Positions 49,453 to 57,228 of a DNA stretch of 64,000 bases are shown in pieces. Position numbers and translations under genes: made by a program. How positions within the stretch are numbered: position 1 is the first letter of the stretch; each line of letters starts with the position of its first letter. This DNA comes from Chloroflexi bacterium UBA4736. GTDB lineage: Bacteria; Chloroflexota; Dormibacteria; Dormibacterales; Dormibacteraceae. The stretch covers positions 4,532-68,531 of the forward strand of contig DHIW01000052.1 of NCBI GenBank assembly GCA_002404015.1. The letters run 5' to 3'. The notes beneath the pieces are model-generated. The model was given only the letters and a program-made list of their open reading frames with translations, had not been told where the DNA came from and ran no database searches.

Positions 49453-50154
49453 GTGGTGCTCACGATCCGGGCCCTGGATGGCGAGCCGCGCCTGGCGCAC
49501 GGCTTCTCGACCCTGGCCCTGGGCTCCATGAGACGCGGCGCCGACGACCCGTCGCCGGGGACCAGTGCCCGCCGCGCCTTCGTCCAGGAGCTCGGCCTCG
49601 ACCCCGACCGCCTCACGGTGGCGGGGGCGGTGCACGGGGCCGACGTGGCCAGGGTGGACGTACCCTCGGCCGCCGTCGAGGGCGTCGACGCGCTTGTCAC
49701 GGCCCGGGCGGGCATCCCCCTGTTGGCGACATTCGCCGACTGCTATCCGATCCTGCTCTGGGACCCTGAGCTGCCCGCCCTCGCCCTCGTCCACGCCGGC
49801 TGGCGAGGGACCGAGGCAGGGGTGGCGCCGGCTGCTGTCCGGGCGCTGGCCCGCGAGTACGGCAGCGAACCCCGGAAACTGGTGGCCGGCATCGGGCCGG
49901 GCATCTGCGGAGACTGCTACGAGGTGGGCGAGGAGGTTGCGGACCGCTTCGATCCCGAGATCGTCAGGCCCTCGCCAGGCGGCCGCTACCTGCTCGACCT
50001 GGCCGCCGCCAACGTCCGGGCGCTCCTGGCGGCCGGCCTCTGCCGCGACCGGATCCACATGCTGGGGGTGTGCACGATGGAGTCGCCGGACCTGCCGTCG
50101 CACCGCCGCTCGCCGGATGGGAACCGCTTCGCTTGCCTGGCGGCGATCAGGTAA
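49453..50154 (+). CDS. pgeF: Peptidoglycan editing factor / laccase-domain protein
   Basis: 233 residues of the YfiH/PgeF (polyphenol oxidase) family. HGADVARVDVPS and ATFADCYPILLWDPELPALALVHAGWRGTEAGV hold zinc ligands; GIGPGICGDCYEVGEEVADRF and the C-terminal CTMESPDLPSHRRSPDGNRFACLAAIR complete the signature. It removes mis-incorporated L-Ser muropeptides in E. coli. Start GTG 49453 or 49456. The TTG at 49426 is upstream of a TAGCTT hexamer and is not favoured. Confidence 0.93.
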   Translation: MVLTIRALDGEPRLAHGFSTLALGSMRRGADDPSPGTSARRAFVQELGLDPDRLTVAGAVHGADVARVDVPSAAVEGVDALVTARAGIPLLATFADCYPILLWDPELPALALVHAGWRGTEAGVAPAAVRALAREYGSEPRKLVAGIGPGICGDCYEVGEEVADRFDPEIVRPSPGGRYLLDLAAANVRALLAAGLCRDRIHMLGVCTMESPDLPSHRRSPDGNRFACLAAIR

Positions 50155-50789
50155 CAGCCCGGCTGGAGGCGGTCCGGCGCCGCATCGAGCGGGCCGCCGG
50201 AGACCGGGATCCTGGCAGCGTCGCGATCGTGGCGGTCACCAAGGGCCAACCGGCCGCGGCCTGCACGGCGGCGCTGGCGGCCGGCCTGTCGCTGCTGGGG
50301 GAGAACCGCGTCCAGGAGGCGCTGGCCAAGATGGACCAGGTCCCCGGCGCCGAGTGGCACCTGGTCGGCCACCTGCAGACCAACAAGGTGCGCCAGGCGG
50401 TGTTCCGCTTCGCCCTGATCCAATCGGTGGACTCGCTGCCGCTGGCCCAAGCCGTCCACGCACGCAACGACCGGCAGCCGGTCCTGCTGGAGGTGAATGT
50501 CGCCCGGGAGGCCGCCAAGCACGGCGTGTCGCCGGAGGCGGCTGTGGACCTGGCGGTCCAGGTAGCGGCTCTGCTGCCGCTCCGCGGCCTGATGGGGATG
50601 GGGCCGCAGCCGCCCGCCGATCCCCGTCCCGCCTTCCGGGAGCTGAGGCGCCTGCGTGACGCGGCGGAGCAGGCCATGGGCCGCCCGCTGCCGGTTCTCT
50701 CCATGGGGATGAGCGACGATTTCGAGACCGCCGTCGAGGAGGGCAGCAGCATGGTGCGCCTGGGTCGCATCCTTTTTGGCCAAAGATGA
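50133..50789 (+). CDS. YggS-type PLP-homeostasis protein
   Basis: About 218 residues of the alanine-racemase-like barrel. VAIVAVTKGQPAAAC carries the PLP lysine, then LLGENRVQEALAK, WHLVGHLQTNKVR, IQSVDSLPLAQAV, VLLEVNVAREAAKHGV, LRGLMGMGP and LSMGMSDDFETAVEEGSSMVRLGRILFG. It binds PLP without enzymatic turnover and balances vitamin B6 pools. TTG 50133, within the pgeF end, suits the family length. It lies next to pgeF and upstream of yggT, the usual neighbourhood. Confidence 0.93.
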   Translation: MPGGDQVTARLEAVRRRIERAAGDRDPGSVAIVAVTKGQPAAACTAALAAGLSLLGENRVQEALAKMDQVPGAEWHLVGHLQTNKVRQAVFRFALIQSVDSLPLAQAVHARNDRQPVLLEVNVAREAAKHGVSPEAAVDLAVQVAALLPLRGLMGMGPQPPADPRPAFRELRRLRDAAEQAMGRPLPVLSMGMSDDFETAVEEGSSMVRLGRILFGQR

Positions 50790-51553
50790 ATGTGCTCGTG
50801 ACGGGCGGCACTGGTGCCTTGGGCCGCGACGTGGTCACGGCGCTGCGCGCAAGGGGACACCGAGCGGTCGTGCTGAGCCGGCGTGCCGGCGAAGGCGCGG
50901 ATTGGCGGCAGGGCGACCTGGCCACCGGCGCAGGCATCGCGGCTGCCGTGGCCGGTCAGGATGCGGTGGTCCACGCCGGCTCCGCCACCGTCCAGCCGTG
51001 GAAGTACCGCTCGACCGACGTCGACGGCACGCGCCGCCTCCTGCAACTGGCCGTCGAGGCGGGCGTGAAGCACGTCGTCTACGTGTCCATCGTCGGGATG
51101 GAGGGGGTCGCCTACCCGTACTATCGGTACAAGCTGGCAGCCGAGGCCGAGATGAGGCAGGACGTGCTGCCCTGGTCGATCCTTCGGGCGACCCAGTTCC
51201 ACACGCTGTTGGAGCTCTTCCTGGGCCTGATGTCCAAGCTGCCCGGCCTTATGACGGTGCCCTATTCGTGGCAGTTCCAGCCGGTTGACACGGCCGACGT
51301 GGCGGCCCGCCTGGTGGAGGCGGTGGAGGACGGGCCGGGAGGCCTGCTGCCGGACTTCGGCGGTCCCGAGGTGAGCGACTTCCGGAGCATCGCCGAATCG
51401 TGGCGGCGCGCCCGCCGGCTGCGGCGCCGGCTCGTCAACCTGCCTCTGCCGTTCAAGGCGAGCCGCCAGTTTGCCGCGGGCCGGCTGCTCTGCCCGGAGC
51501 ACGCCGACGGCAAGGTGACCTGGGAGCAGTACCTGGCGAGGAAGTACGGCTAG
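50786..51553 (+). CDS. NAD(P)-binding NmrA/SDR-like protein
   Basis: 255-residue atypical short-chain dehydrogenase. MNVLVTGGTGALGRDVVTALRARGH binds the dinucleotide. HVVYVSIVGMEGVAYPYYRYKLAAE replaces the classical YxxxK with YxxYK. WSILRATQFHTL follows. The ADP-ribose loop and SRRAG suggest NADPH. Relatives act on quinones, terpenoids or as sensors. ATGA overlap with yggS. Confidence 0.85.
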   Translation: MNVLVTGGTGALGRDVVTALRARGHRAVVLSRRAGEGADWRQGDLATGAGIAAAVAGQDAVVHAGSATVQPWKYRSTDVDGTRRLLQLAVEAGVKHVVYVSIVGMEGVAYPYYRYKLAAEAEMRQDVLPWSILRATQFHTLLELFLGLMSKLPGLMTVPYSWQFQPVDTADVAARLVEAVEDGPGGLLPDFGGPEVSDFRSIAESWRRARRLRRRLVNLPLPFKASRQFAAGRLLCPEHADGKVTWEQYLARKYG

Positions 51554-51632
51554 TGTCCCGCTCCAGAGATTCGTCGGCAGTTTGCGGGTGCTTGCCAAAA
51601 CTTACTCGACTACCCTCCGGAGCAGGACACCC

Positions 51633-52004
51633 GTGGTGACGAAGGGTGTGCTGCTGATCGTGGGCCTGAGCGATGCCCTGGCCGGGCTCGCCCTGCTGTT
51701 CGCCCCCCGCTGGTTTTTCGACACGATCGGCAACTTCCCGCCCTTCGGCCGCCACTTCATGGGCGACACAGGTGCCTTCCTGCTCCCGATCGGGCTGGCT
51801 CTGATCGTCGCGGCCAGGGATCCGCGCCGCTACAGGCTGCTGGTCTGGCTGGGCGCCGGGGCGAGCCTCCTCCACTTCCTGAACCACTTGTACGGTTCAC
51901 TTGCCGCGGGCGAGGCGTGGCTGCCGACCCTGGAGGTCGCCGTGCCCGCGGTCGCGATGCTGGCGATCGCGGCTCTCGGCGAGCGGCGCCCAAGTATCCT
52001 CTAG
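51633..52004 (+). CDS. Small hypothetical membrane protein
   Basis: About 123 residues from GTG 51633 (a second GTG follows directly) with four hydrophobic helices: GVLLIVGLSDALAGLALLFAP, FLLPIGLALIVAARD, LLVWLGAGASLLHFLNHLYG and LEVAVPAVAMLAIAAL. A pattern of Asp/Phe/Gly after helix 1 (PRWFFDTIGNFPPFGRHFMGDTG) is seen in DoxX-like and similar unknown families, but I cannot name it. It lies just upstream of yggT. Confidence 0.7.
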   Translation: MVTKGVLLIVGLSDALAGLALLFAPRWFFDTIGNFPPFGRHFMGDTGAFLLPIGLALIVAARDPRRYRLLVWLGAGASLLHFLNHLYGSLAAGEAWLPTLEVAVPAVAMLAIAALGERRPSIL

Positions 52005-52013
52005 GCGAAAGAG

Positions 52014-52262
52014 ATGGTCATCGGTCCCGCCCTTCAGCTCATCCTGATCGCCTTTTTGGGCTGCCTGATCGTGCGTGCCGTCTTCTCCTGGATCGAGCCC
52101 TACCCCAGGAACCGGATCCACCGGCTGGCCTTCGACATCACCGAGCCGGTGATGCGCCCGGTCCGCCGGTTCATCCCGCCCATGGGCGGGCTGGATCTCT
52201 CGTTCCTCGTTGTGTTCTTCATCGTCTCGTTCCTCCTGAACCTGGTGCAGCGGGCAAGGTAA
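52014..52262 (+). CDS. YggT-family membrane protein
   Basis: 82 residues, two helices (LILIAFLGCLIVRAVFSWI and FLVVFFIVSFLLNLVQ) with the conserved RAVFSWIEPYPRNRIHRLAFDITEPVMRPVRRFIPPMGGLDLSFLV between them. This is the YGGT/CcmB3 family, linked in other bacteria to membrane organisation and division. It sits in the common yggS-yggT neighbourhood near division genes. It ends just before the T-box leader. Confidence 0.92.
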   Translation: MVIGPALQLILIAFLGCLIVRAVFSWIEPYPRNRIHRLAFDITEPVMRPVRRFIPPMGGLDLSFLVVFFIVSFLLNLVQRAR

Positions 52263-52274
52263 GATCGGGTTTCT

Positions 52275-52470
52275 GGCGTAGACGGAGACAGGTAGGTCCT
52301 CGACCAACCGCCCACAGAGAGCCCGGGCCGCTGAGAGCCGGGCGGCGGAGCGAGGGCTGAGATCACTCCCGAGCCGAACACCGAAGAGTCGCCCGGTGAC
52401 TGCCGGGAATCTGGGTGGTACCGCGGGCTGTCCAATGGCCCGTCCCAGGAGTGACATTGGGACGGGCTTT
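52275..52470 (+). ncRNA. T-box riboswitch, isoleucine-specific
   Basis: Leader RNA that senses uncharged tRNA-Ile. Stem I elements AGAGAGCC and GCTGAGAGCCGGGC are followed by the specifier ATC (Ile) at 52362-52364 within GAGATCACTCCCGAG. The hallmark T-box GGGTGGTACCGCG is at 52413-52425. The antiterminator partner GCCCGTCCC (52438-52446) is also the 5' arm of the terminator. The 5' boundary is approximate. Confidence 0.9.
52438..52470 (+). terminator. T-box terminator hairpin directly before ileS
   Basis: GCCCGTCCCA (52438-52447) and TGGGACGGGC (52458-52467) form a perfect 10-bp stem with loop GGAGTGACAT, followed by only TTT. The ATG is six bases after the stem, and the only Shine-Dalgarno-like AGGAG lies inside the hairpin (loop side). 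The switch may therefore also act on translation. Confidence 0.75.
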
Positions 52471-52473
52471 CCT

Positions 52474-55317
52474 ATGCGCAGCGAAAAGGTATTCCGAGAA
52501 GTAAGCAGCCGGCCCCACTTCCCCGAGGTGGAGCTCGAGGTCATGCAAGCCTGGGCGGAGGAAGGCACCTTCCGGAAGAGCCTGGCCCAGACCGAGGGGA
52601 AGCCTCGCTTCGTCTTCTACGAGGGACCGCCCACGGCCAACGGCCACCCGGGCACACACCATGTGCTTGCCCGCGCCTTCAAGGACCTGTTCGGGCGCTA
52701 CAAGACGATGAAGGGCTTCTATGTGGAGAGGAAGGCCGGCTGGGACACCCACGGCCTGCCGGTCGAGCTCGAGGTGGAGAAGCAGCTCGGCATCTCGGGC
52801 AAGCAGCAGATCGAGGACTTCGGCATCGAGCGGTTCAACAGCCTGTGCAAGGCCAGCGTCCACGAGTACGTGGACGAGTGGCGCGTCTTCTCCGAGCGCA
52901 TGGCGTTCTGGCAGGACTACGACGACGCCTACTGGACCTACCACTCCGACTACATCCAGTCGGTGTGGTGGGCCCTGAAGCGGATGTGGGATCAGGGCCT
53001 CATCTACAAGGGCTTCCGGGTGGCGCCCTACTGTCCCCGCTGCGCGACGCCGCTGTCCAGCCACGAGCTGGCACAGGGCTACCAGGACGACACCCCCGAT
53101 CCCAGCGTCTTTGTCCGCTTCCGCCTGAAAAACGAGCCCGGGACCTCCATCCTGGCCTGGACGACCACGCCCTGGACGCTGCCTGGCAACGTCGCCTTGG
53201 CTGTGGGCGAGGACATCGACTACGTGAAGGTCGAGCGGAACGGGGAGCGCCTGATCCTGGCCGAGGCCCGGCTCTCGGTCCTGGAAGGCGAGTACACGGT
53301 CGTGGAGCGCCTGAAGGGCAAGGACCTCCTGGACCTCGACTACGAGCCGCTCTACCCCTACTCGGTGCCGGCAGAGGGCCGCGCCCAGTACGTCGTCTCG
53401 GCCGACTTCGTATCCACCGAGGACGGCACCGGGGTCGTGCACACGTCGGCGCTCTACGGCGCCGACGACCTGCGGCTCTGCCAGGAGAAGGGCATCCCCT
53501 TCCGCCACACGGTGGACCTGCGGGGCCGCTTCTTCCCCGAGGTCGAGCAGTTCGCCGGGCTGTTCGTCAAGGACGCCGACCCCGAGATCACGGAGGACCT
53601 CCGCGAGCGGGGGCTGCTCTATCGGGACGGCCAGATCCGCCACACATACCCCTTCTGCTGGCGCTGCAAGACGCCCCTGATCTACTACGCGCTCGACTCC
53701 TGGTACATCCGGACGACGGAGCGCAAGGCGGAGCTGCTGGCCAACAACAACGCCACCAACTGGGTGCCCGAGCACATCAAGGCCGGGCGCATGGGCGACT
53801 GGCTGGAGAACAACGTCGACTGGGCGTTCTCCCGGTCTCGCTACTGGGGCACGCCGGTGCCGATCTGGGTCTGCGAGGGTTGCGCCGAGCAGCGCTGCGT
53901 CGAGTCCGCCGTAGAGATCGGGCTCGACCCGGAGGCCGACCTCCACCGCCCATACGTCGACGACGTGGTGCTGAAGTGCGCCAGATGCGGCGGCGACATG
54001 CGCAGGGTGCCCGAGGTCGTCGACTGCTGGTTCGACTCCGGCTGCATGCCTTTCGCCCAGCGGGGCTACCCGCAGAAGAACCGCGAGCTCTTCGAGCAGA
54101 CCTTTCCCGCCGACTACATCTCGGAGGCGATCGACCAGACGCGGGGCTGGTTCTACTCGCTGCTCGCGATCTCTACGCTCAACTTCGGCCAGAACTCCTT
54201 CCGGAACGTGATCTGCCTGGGCCACATCCTCGACGCCGAGGGCCTGAAGATGAGCAAGTCGAGGGGCAACATCATGGACCCCGACCAGGCGTTCGCCGAG
54301 TTCGGGGTGGACGCGGTGCGCTGGCTCTTCTTCACGCAGCAGGTGGGAGAGAGCTACCGGGTGGGGGCCAAGACGCTCCAGGACGTGGTTCGCCAGTTCC
54401 TGCTCACGATCTGGAACGTCTACTCCTTCTTCGTCACCTACGCCAACGTGGACGGCTTCGCGCCAGGGGTCGAGGAACCGGTGCCGGTCGGGGAGCGGCC
54501 GGCGCTCGACCGCTGGCTGCTGGCCCGGCTGAACGGTCTCGTCACGACCATGGGGAAGGCGCTCGACGCCTACGACGTGAACGGCGCCGCGCGGCCCATG
54601 GAGGCCTTCGTCGAAGACCTCTCCAACTGGTATGTTCGGCGCTCTCGGCGCCGCTTCTGGAAGTCGTCCTCCGATCTGGACAAGCTGGCCGCCTACCAGA
54701 CCCTGCACACCTGCCTGGTCACCATGAGCCGGCTGCTGGCCCCGTTCACGCCCTTCGTGGCGGACGCCCTGCACCGAAACCTGGCCGGCTCCAGCGCCCA
54801 CCTGGCCGCCTTCCCGGAGCCGGACCCGGCGCTGCTCGACAAAGCCCTGGAGGAGCATATGCGGGTCGCCCGCCAGATCGTGGCCGATGGCCTGGCCGAG
54901 CGGGACAAGGCCCGGATCAAGGTCCGCCAACCGCTGCGTGCCCTTGACGTGTCGTTCGAGCCGCTGCCGGACGAGGTCGACGCGATCGTCCGCGACGAGC
55001 TGAACATCAAAGAGATCCGCTACAAGCGGCCGCTCAAGCTGGACACCGAGATCACGCGAGACCTGATGCTGGAGGGCAAGGCCCGCGACCTGGTCCGCCT
55101 GATCAACGCCGAGCGCAAGGCGGCCGGCCTCAACGTGGACGACCGCGTGGTCCTCCACTGGTGGGCCAGCGGCGAGTATGAGGAGGCTTTCCTGCACTAT
55201 GGCGGCTACATCGGGGCCGAGGTGCTGGCGGTGGACGTGATTCGGGAGCGCCCGGCCGGGCTGGCCGGGTCTGACCTGGGAGACAACTTATGGATCGGGC
55301 TGAAACCAGCCGGCTGA
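52474..55317 (+). CDS. ileS: Isoleucyl-tRNA synthetase, type 2
   Basis: 947 residues. The catalytic domain begins YEGPPTANGHPGTHHVLARAFKD, so the HIGH signature is replaced by GTHH at residues 60-63. AGWDTHGLPVELEVEKQLG follows; the editing domain has TTTPWTLPGNVALAV and GVVHTSALYGADD. KMSKSRGNIMDP is intact near residue 590. The GXHH swap is known from some type 2 IleRS enzymes linked to high mupirocin resistance. The start at ATG 52474 is set by the leader; longer frames read through the T-box. Confidence 0.96.
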   Translation: MRSEKVFREVSSRPHFPEVELEVMQAWAEEGTFRKSLAQTEGKPRFVFYEGPPTANGHPGTHHVLARAFKDLFGRYKTMKGFYVERKAGWDTHGLPVELEVEKQLGISGKQQIEDFGIERFNSLCKASVHEYVDEWRVFSERMAFWQDYDDAYWTYHSDYIQSVWWALKRMWDQGLIYKGFRVAPYCPRCATPLSSHELAQGYQDDTPDPSVFVRFRLKNEPGTSILAWTTTPWTLPGNVALAVGEDIDYVKVERNGERLILAEARLSVLEGEYTVVERLKGKDLLDLDYEPLYPYSVPAEGRAQYVVSADFVSTEDGTGVVHTSALYGADDLRLCQEKGIPFRHTVDLRGRFFPEVEQFAGLFVKDADPEITEDLRERGLLYRDGQIRHTYPFCWRCKTPLIYYALDSWYIRTTERKAELLANNNATNWVPEHIKAGRMGDWLENNVDWAFSRSRYWGTPVPIWVCEGCAEQRCVESAVEIGLDPEADLHRPYVDDVVLKCARCGGDMRRVPEVVDCWFDSGCMPFAQRGYPQKNRELFEQTFPADYISEAIDQTRGWFYSLLAISTLNFGQNSFRNVICLGHILDAEGLKMSKSRGNIMDPDQAFAEFGVDAVRWLFFTQQVGESYRVGAKTLQDVVRQFLLTIWNVYSFFVTYANVDGFAPGVEEPVPVGERPALDRWLLARLNGLVTTMGKALDAYDVNGAARPMEAFVEDLSNWYVRRSRRRFWKSSSDLDKLAAYQTLHTCLVTMSRLLAPFTPFVADALHRNLAGSSAHLAAFPEPDPALLDKALEEHMRVARQIVADGLAERDKARIKVRQPLRALDVSFEPLPDEVDAIVRDELNIKEIRYKRPLKLDTEITRDLMLEGKARDLVRLINAERKAAGLNVDDRVVLHWWASGEYEEAFLHYGGYIGAEVLAVDVIRERPAGLAGSDLGDNLWIGLKPAG

Positions 55318-55769
55318 TGAACGGTCGCCTGCTCTTCGTGGGCCTGGCGGCCGTCATCTTCGTGCTGGACCGGATCACCAAGGGCCTGGTGGCGGCCAAC
55401 GTCGCGCCCGGTACCGAGCGGGCCGTCCTGCCCGGAGTCTGGATCACGAACACCCAGAACGCGGGCGCGGCATTCGGGGTTGCCCAGCAGGGAACGGCCA
55501 TCTTTCTGTTCGCCTCGATCGCCGTGGCGCTGGGGCTGGTCGTCTACGTGGCGCGCAGCCGGATCTCCACCTGGATCTCCGCCCTGCTGGGGCTGATCCT
55601 CGGAGGCACGCTGGGGAATGGCTACGACCGCCTCTTTCACGGCTCCGTCACCGACTTCATCGCGCTCCACGTCTGGCCGGTGTTCAATGTCGCCGACTCT
55701 GCGATCACGATCGGGGTAGTCGTCCTTCTGATCGGGTTCTTCCTACGCCGAGGCGGCGAAGCTCGCTGA
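55317..55769 (+). CDS. lspA: Lipoprotein signal peptidase
   Basis: 150 residues, four membrane helices, with the catalytic aspartates in FVLDRITK-proximal GAAFG context (NTQNAGAAFGVAQ) and in FNVADSAITIG. GGTLGNGYDRLFHGSVTDFIAL is the family core. ATG 55317 overlaps the ileS stop (TGATG); ATG 55290 would add nine polar residues. It cleaves prolipoprotein signal peptides, such as that of the lipoprotein encoded at 58451. Confidence 0.94.
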   Translation: MNGRLLFVGLAAVIFVLDRITKGLVAANVAPGTERAVLPGVWITNTQNAGAAFGVAQQGTAIFLFASIAVALGLVVYVARSRISTWISALLGLILGGTLGNGYDRLFHGSVTDFIALHVWPVFNVADSAITIGVVVLLIGFFLRRGGEAR

Positions 55770-56650
55770 TAGCCAGGGCCCCGGCGCGCCGCCTGGACGC
55801 CTGGCTGGCAGAGGCGGAGCCCGAGCTCAGCCGGTCTGCCGCCACGCGTCTGGCTCGAGCCGGCAAGGTGACGGTGAACGGCAAGCCGGCCCGGGCCACG
55901 GACTCGCTGCGGATCGGCGACCTGGTCGAGTTCGAGCTTCCGGCCACCGTCAACCTGGAGCCCGTGGGAGAGCCGATCCCGCTGGACGTGGTCTATGAGG
56001 ACGAGGACCTGGTCGTCCTGAACAAGCCGGCCGGGATGGTGGTCCATCCCTCGGCCGGGCACGCCTCGGGTACCCTCGTGCACGCCCTGCTGGGGCGAGG
56101 CGGCCAGTGGTCGGCGGCAGGCGGCGCGGGCCGGCCCGGCATCGTCCACAGGCTGGACAAGGGAACCTCGGGCCTGATGCTGGCCGCCCGCAACGACGTC
56201 GCCCACCGCTCACTTTCGGCTCAGCTGGCGGACCGCTCGCTCAGCCGCAGCTACCTTGCGATCGTGAAGGGCCGGCTGGGTGCGGACCAGGGCGTGCTGG
56301 AGGGGCCCATCGGCCGTCATCCCAAGGACCGCCTGCGGATGGCCGTCGTGGCAGGCGGCCGGGCGGCCCGGACCCGCTACGCGGTGGTCGAGCGGCGGCC
56401 GGGGCATACTCTCGTCCGATGCGAGCTGGAGACCGGCCGGACGCACCAGATCCGGGTGCACCTGGCGGCGCTCGGGCACCCCATCGCGGGTGACCCCGTG
56501 TATGGCCGGCGGCGTTCCCTCGGTGACCCCGAGCGGCCGATGCTGCACGCGACGGCGCTCCGCTTCCGCCATCCCCGCACGGGAGCCGAGATGGTTTTCC
56601 AAGCCCTGCCGCCGGCCGACTTCCAGAACTTCTGGGAGTCCCTGAGCTGA
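55766..56650 (+). CDS. RluD-type pseudouridine synthase, apparent CTG start
   Basis: S4 RNA-binding domain (RRLDAWLAEAEPELSRSAATRLARAGKVTVNGKPA) plus the pseudouridine synthase domain, with catalytic Asp in GIVHRLDKGTSGLML, the KPAGMVVHPSAGH motif and CELETGRTHQIRVHLAALGHPIAGDPVYG. The first canonical start, GTG 55868, would remove most of the S4 domain. The only suitable codons are CTG 55766, which overlaps the lspA stop as CTGA, or ATA 55769. It modifies uridines of 23S rRNA or tRNA; the exact site is unknown. Confidence 0.9.
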   Translation: MIARAPARRLDAWLAEAEPELSRSAATRLARAGKVTVNGKPARATDSLRIGDLVEFELPATVNLEPVGEPIPLDVVYEDEDLVVLNKPAGMVVHPSAGHASGTLVHALLGRGGQWSAAGGAGRPGIVHRLDKGTSGLMLAARNDVAHRSLSAQLADRSLSRSYLAIVKGRLGADQGVLEGPIGRHPKDRLRMAVVAGGRAARTRYAVVERRPGHTLVRCELETGRTHQIRVHLAALGHPIAGDPVYGRRRSLGDPERPMLHATALRFRHPRTGAEMVFQALPPADFQNFWESLS

Positions 56651-57228
56651 GCCGGCCGGGCCGCCCCCTGTTGGTCGTCATCTCCGGCCCGGGCGGGGTG
56701 GGCAAGGACTTCCTGATCTCGCGGCTGCTGGAGGACAACCCCAACCTGCGCTACTCGGTGTCCTATACGACGCGGCCCAAGCGCGCCTACGAGGAGGACG
56801 GCAAGCACTACACGTTCGTGAGCGAGCAGGAGTTCCGCAGCCTCGTGGCGCAGGGCGAGTTCCTCGAGCACGCGACCATCAACGGCTATCTCTACGGGAC
56901 CTCGGAGGACCGGGTCGAGCAGCTCCAGCGGCAGGGCCACGACGTCATCCTCAAGATCGACGTGAAGGGGGCCGAGAACGTCCGCCGCCGGCGTCCTGAC
57001 GGAGTTCTCATCTTCGTCGCGCCGCCCTCGATGGAGGAGCTCATGCGGCGCCGGCTGGAACGGGGCACCGAGACCCCCGAGGTCATCGAGGCCCGCCAGC
57101 GCCTGGCCGAGGTGGAGATGTCCTTCGCCGACCGCTACGACTACGTGGTCGTCAACGACGACGCGGAGAGGGCCCTGAAGGAGATCGAGGAGACCCTCCG
57201 CCGCGAGCGCGAGAAGCGCCGCCGATGA
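56647..57228 (+). CDS. gmk: Guanylate kinase, apparent CTG start
   Basis: Phosphorylates GMP to GDP. P-loop ISGPGGVGKDFL, with Asp after the lysine instead of Ser/Thr, then YSVSYTTRPKRAYEEDGKHYTFVSEQEF, GEFLEHATINGYLYGT and ILKIDVKGAENVRRRRPDGVLIFVAPPS. TTG 56671 would leave only MVVISGP before the P-loop, cutting strand 1. CTG 56647, overlapping the upstream stop as CTGA, gives MSRPGRPLLVVISGP, the normal length. Stop overlaps coaBC (ATGA). Confidence 0.93.
   Translation: MSRPGRPLLVVISGPGGVGKDFLISRLLEDNPNLRYSVSYTTRPKRAYEEDGKHYTFVSEQEFRSLVAQGEFLEHATINGYLYGTSEDRVEQLQRQGHDVILKIDVKGAENVRRRRPDGVLIFVAPPSMEELMRRRLERGTETPEVIEARQRLAEVEMSFADRYDYVVVNDDAERALKEIEETLRREREKRRR

Noticed and set aside
52363..55197. 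A 944-codon antisense frame over ileS
   Set aside because: Shadow of the ileS gene: no family features, and rich in Val, Gly, Leu, Arg and Glu as expected from reversed codons.
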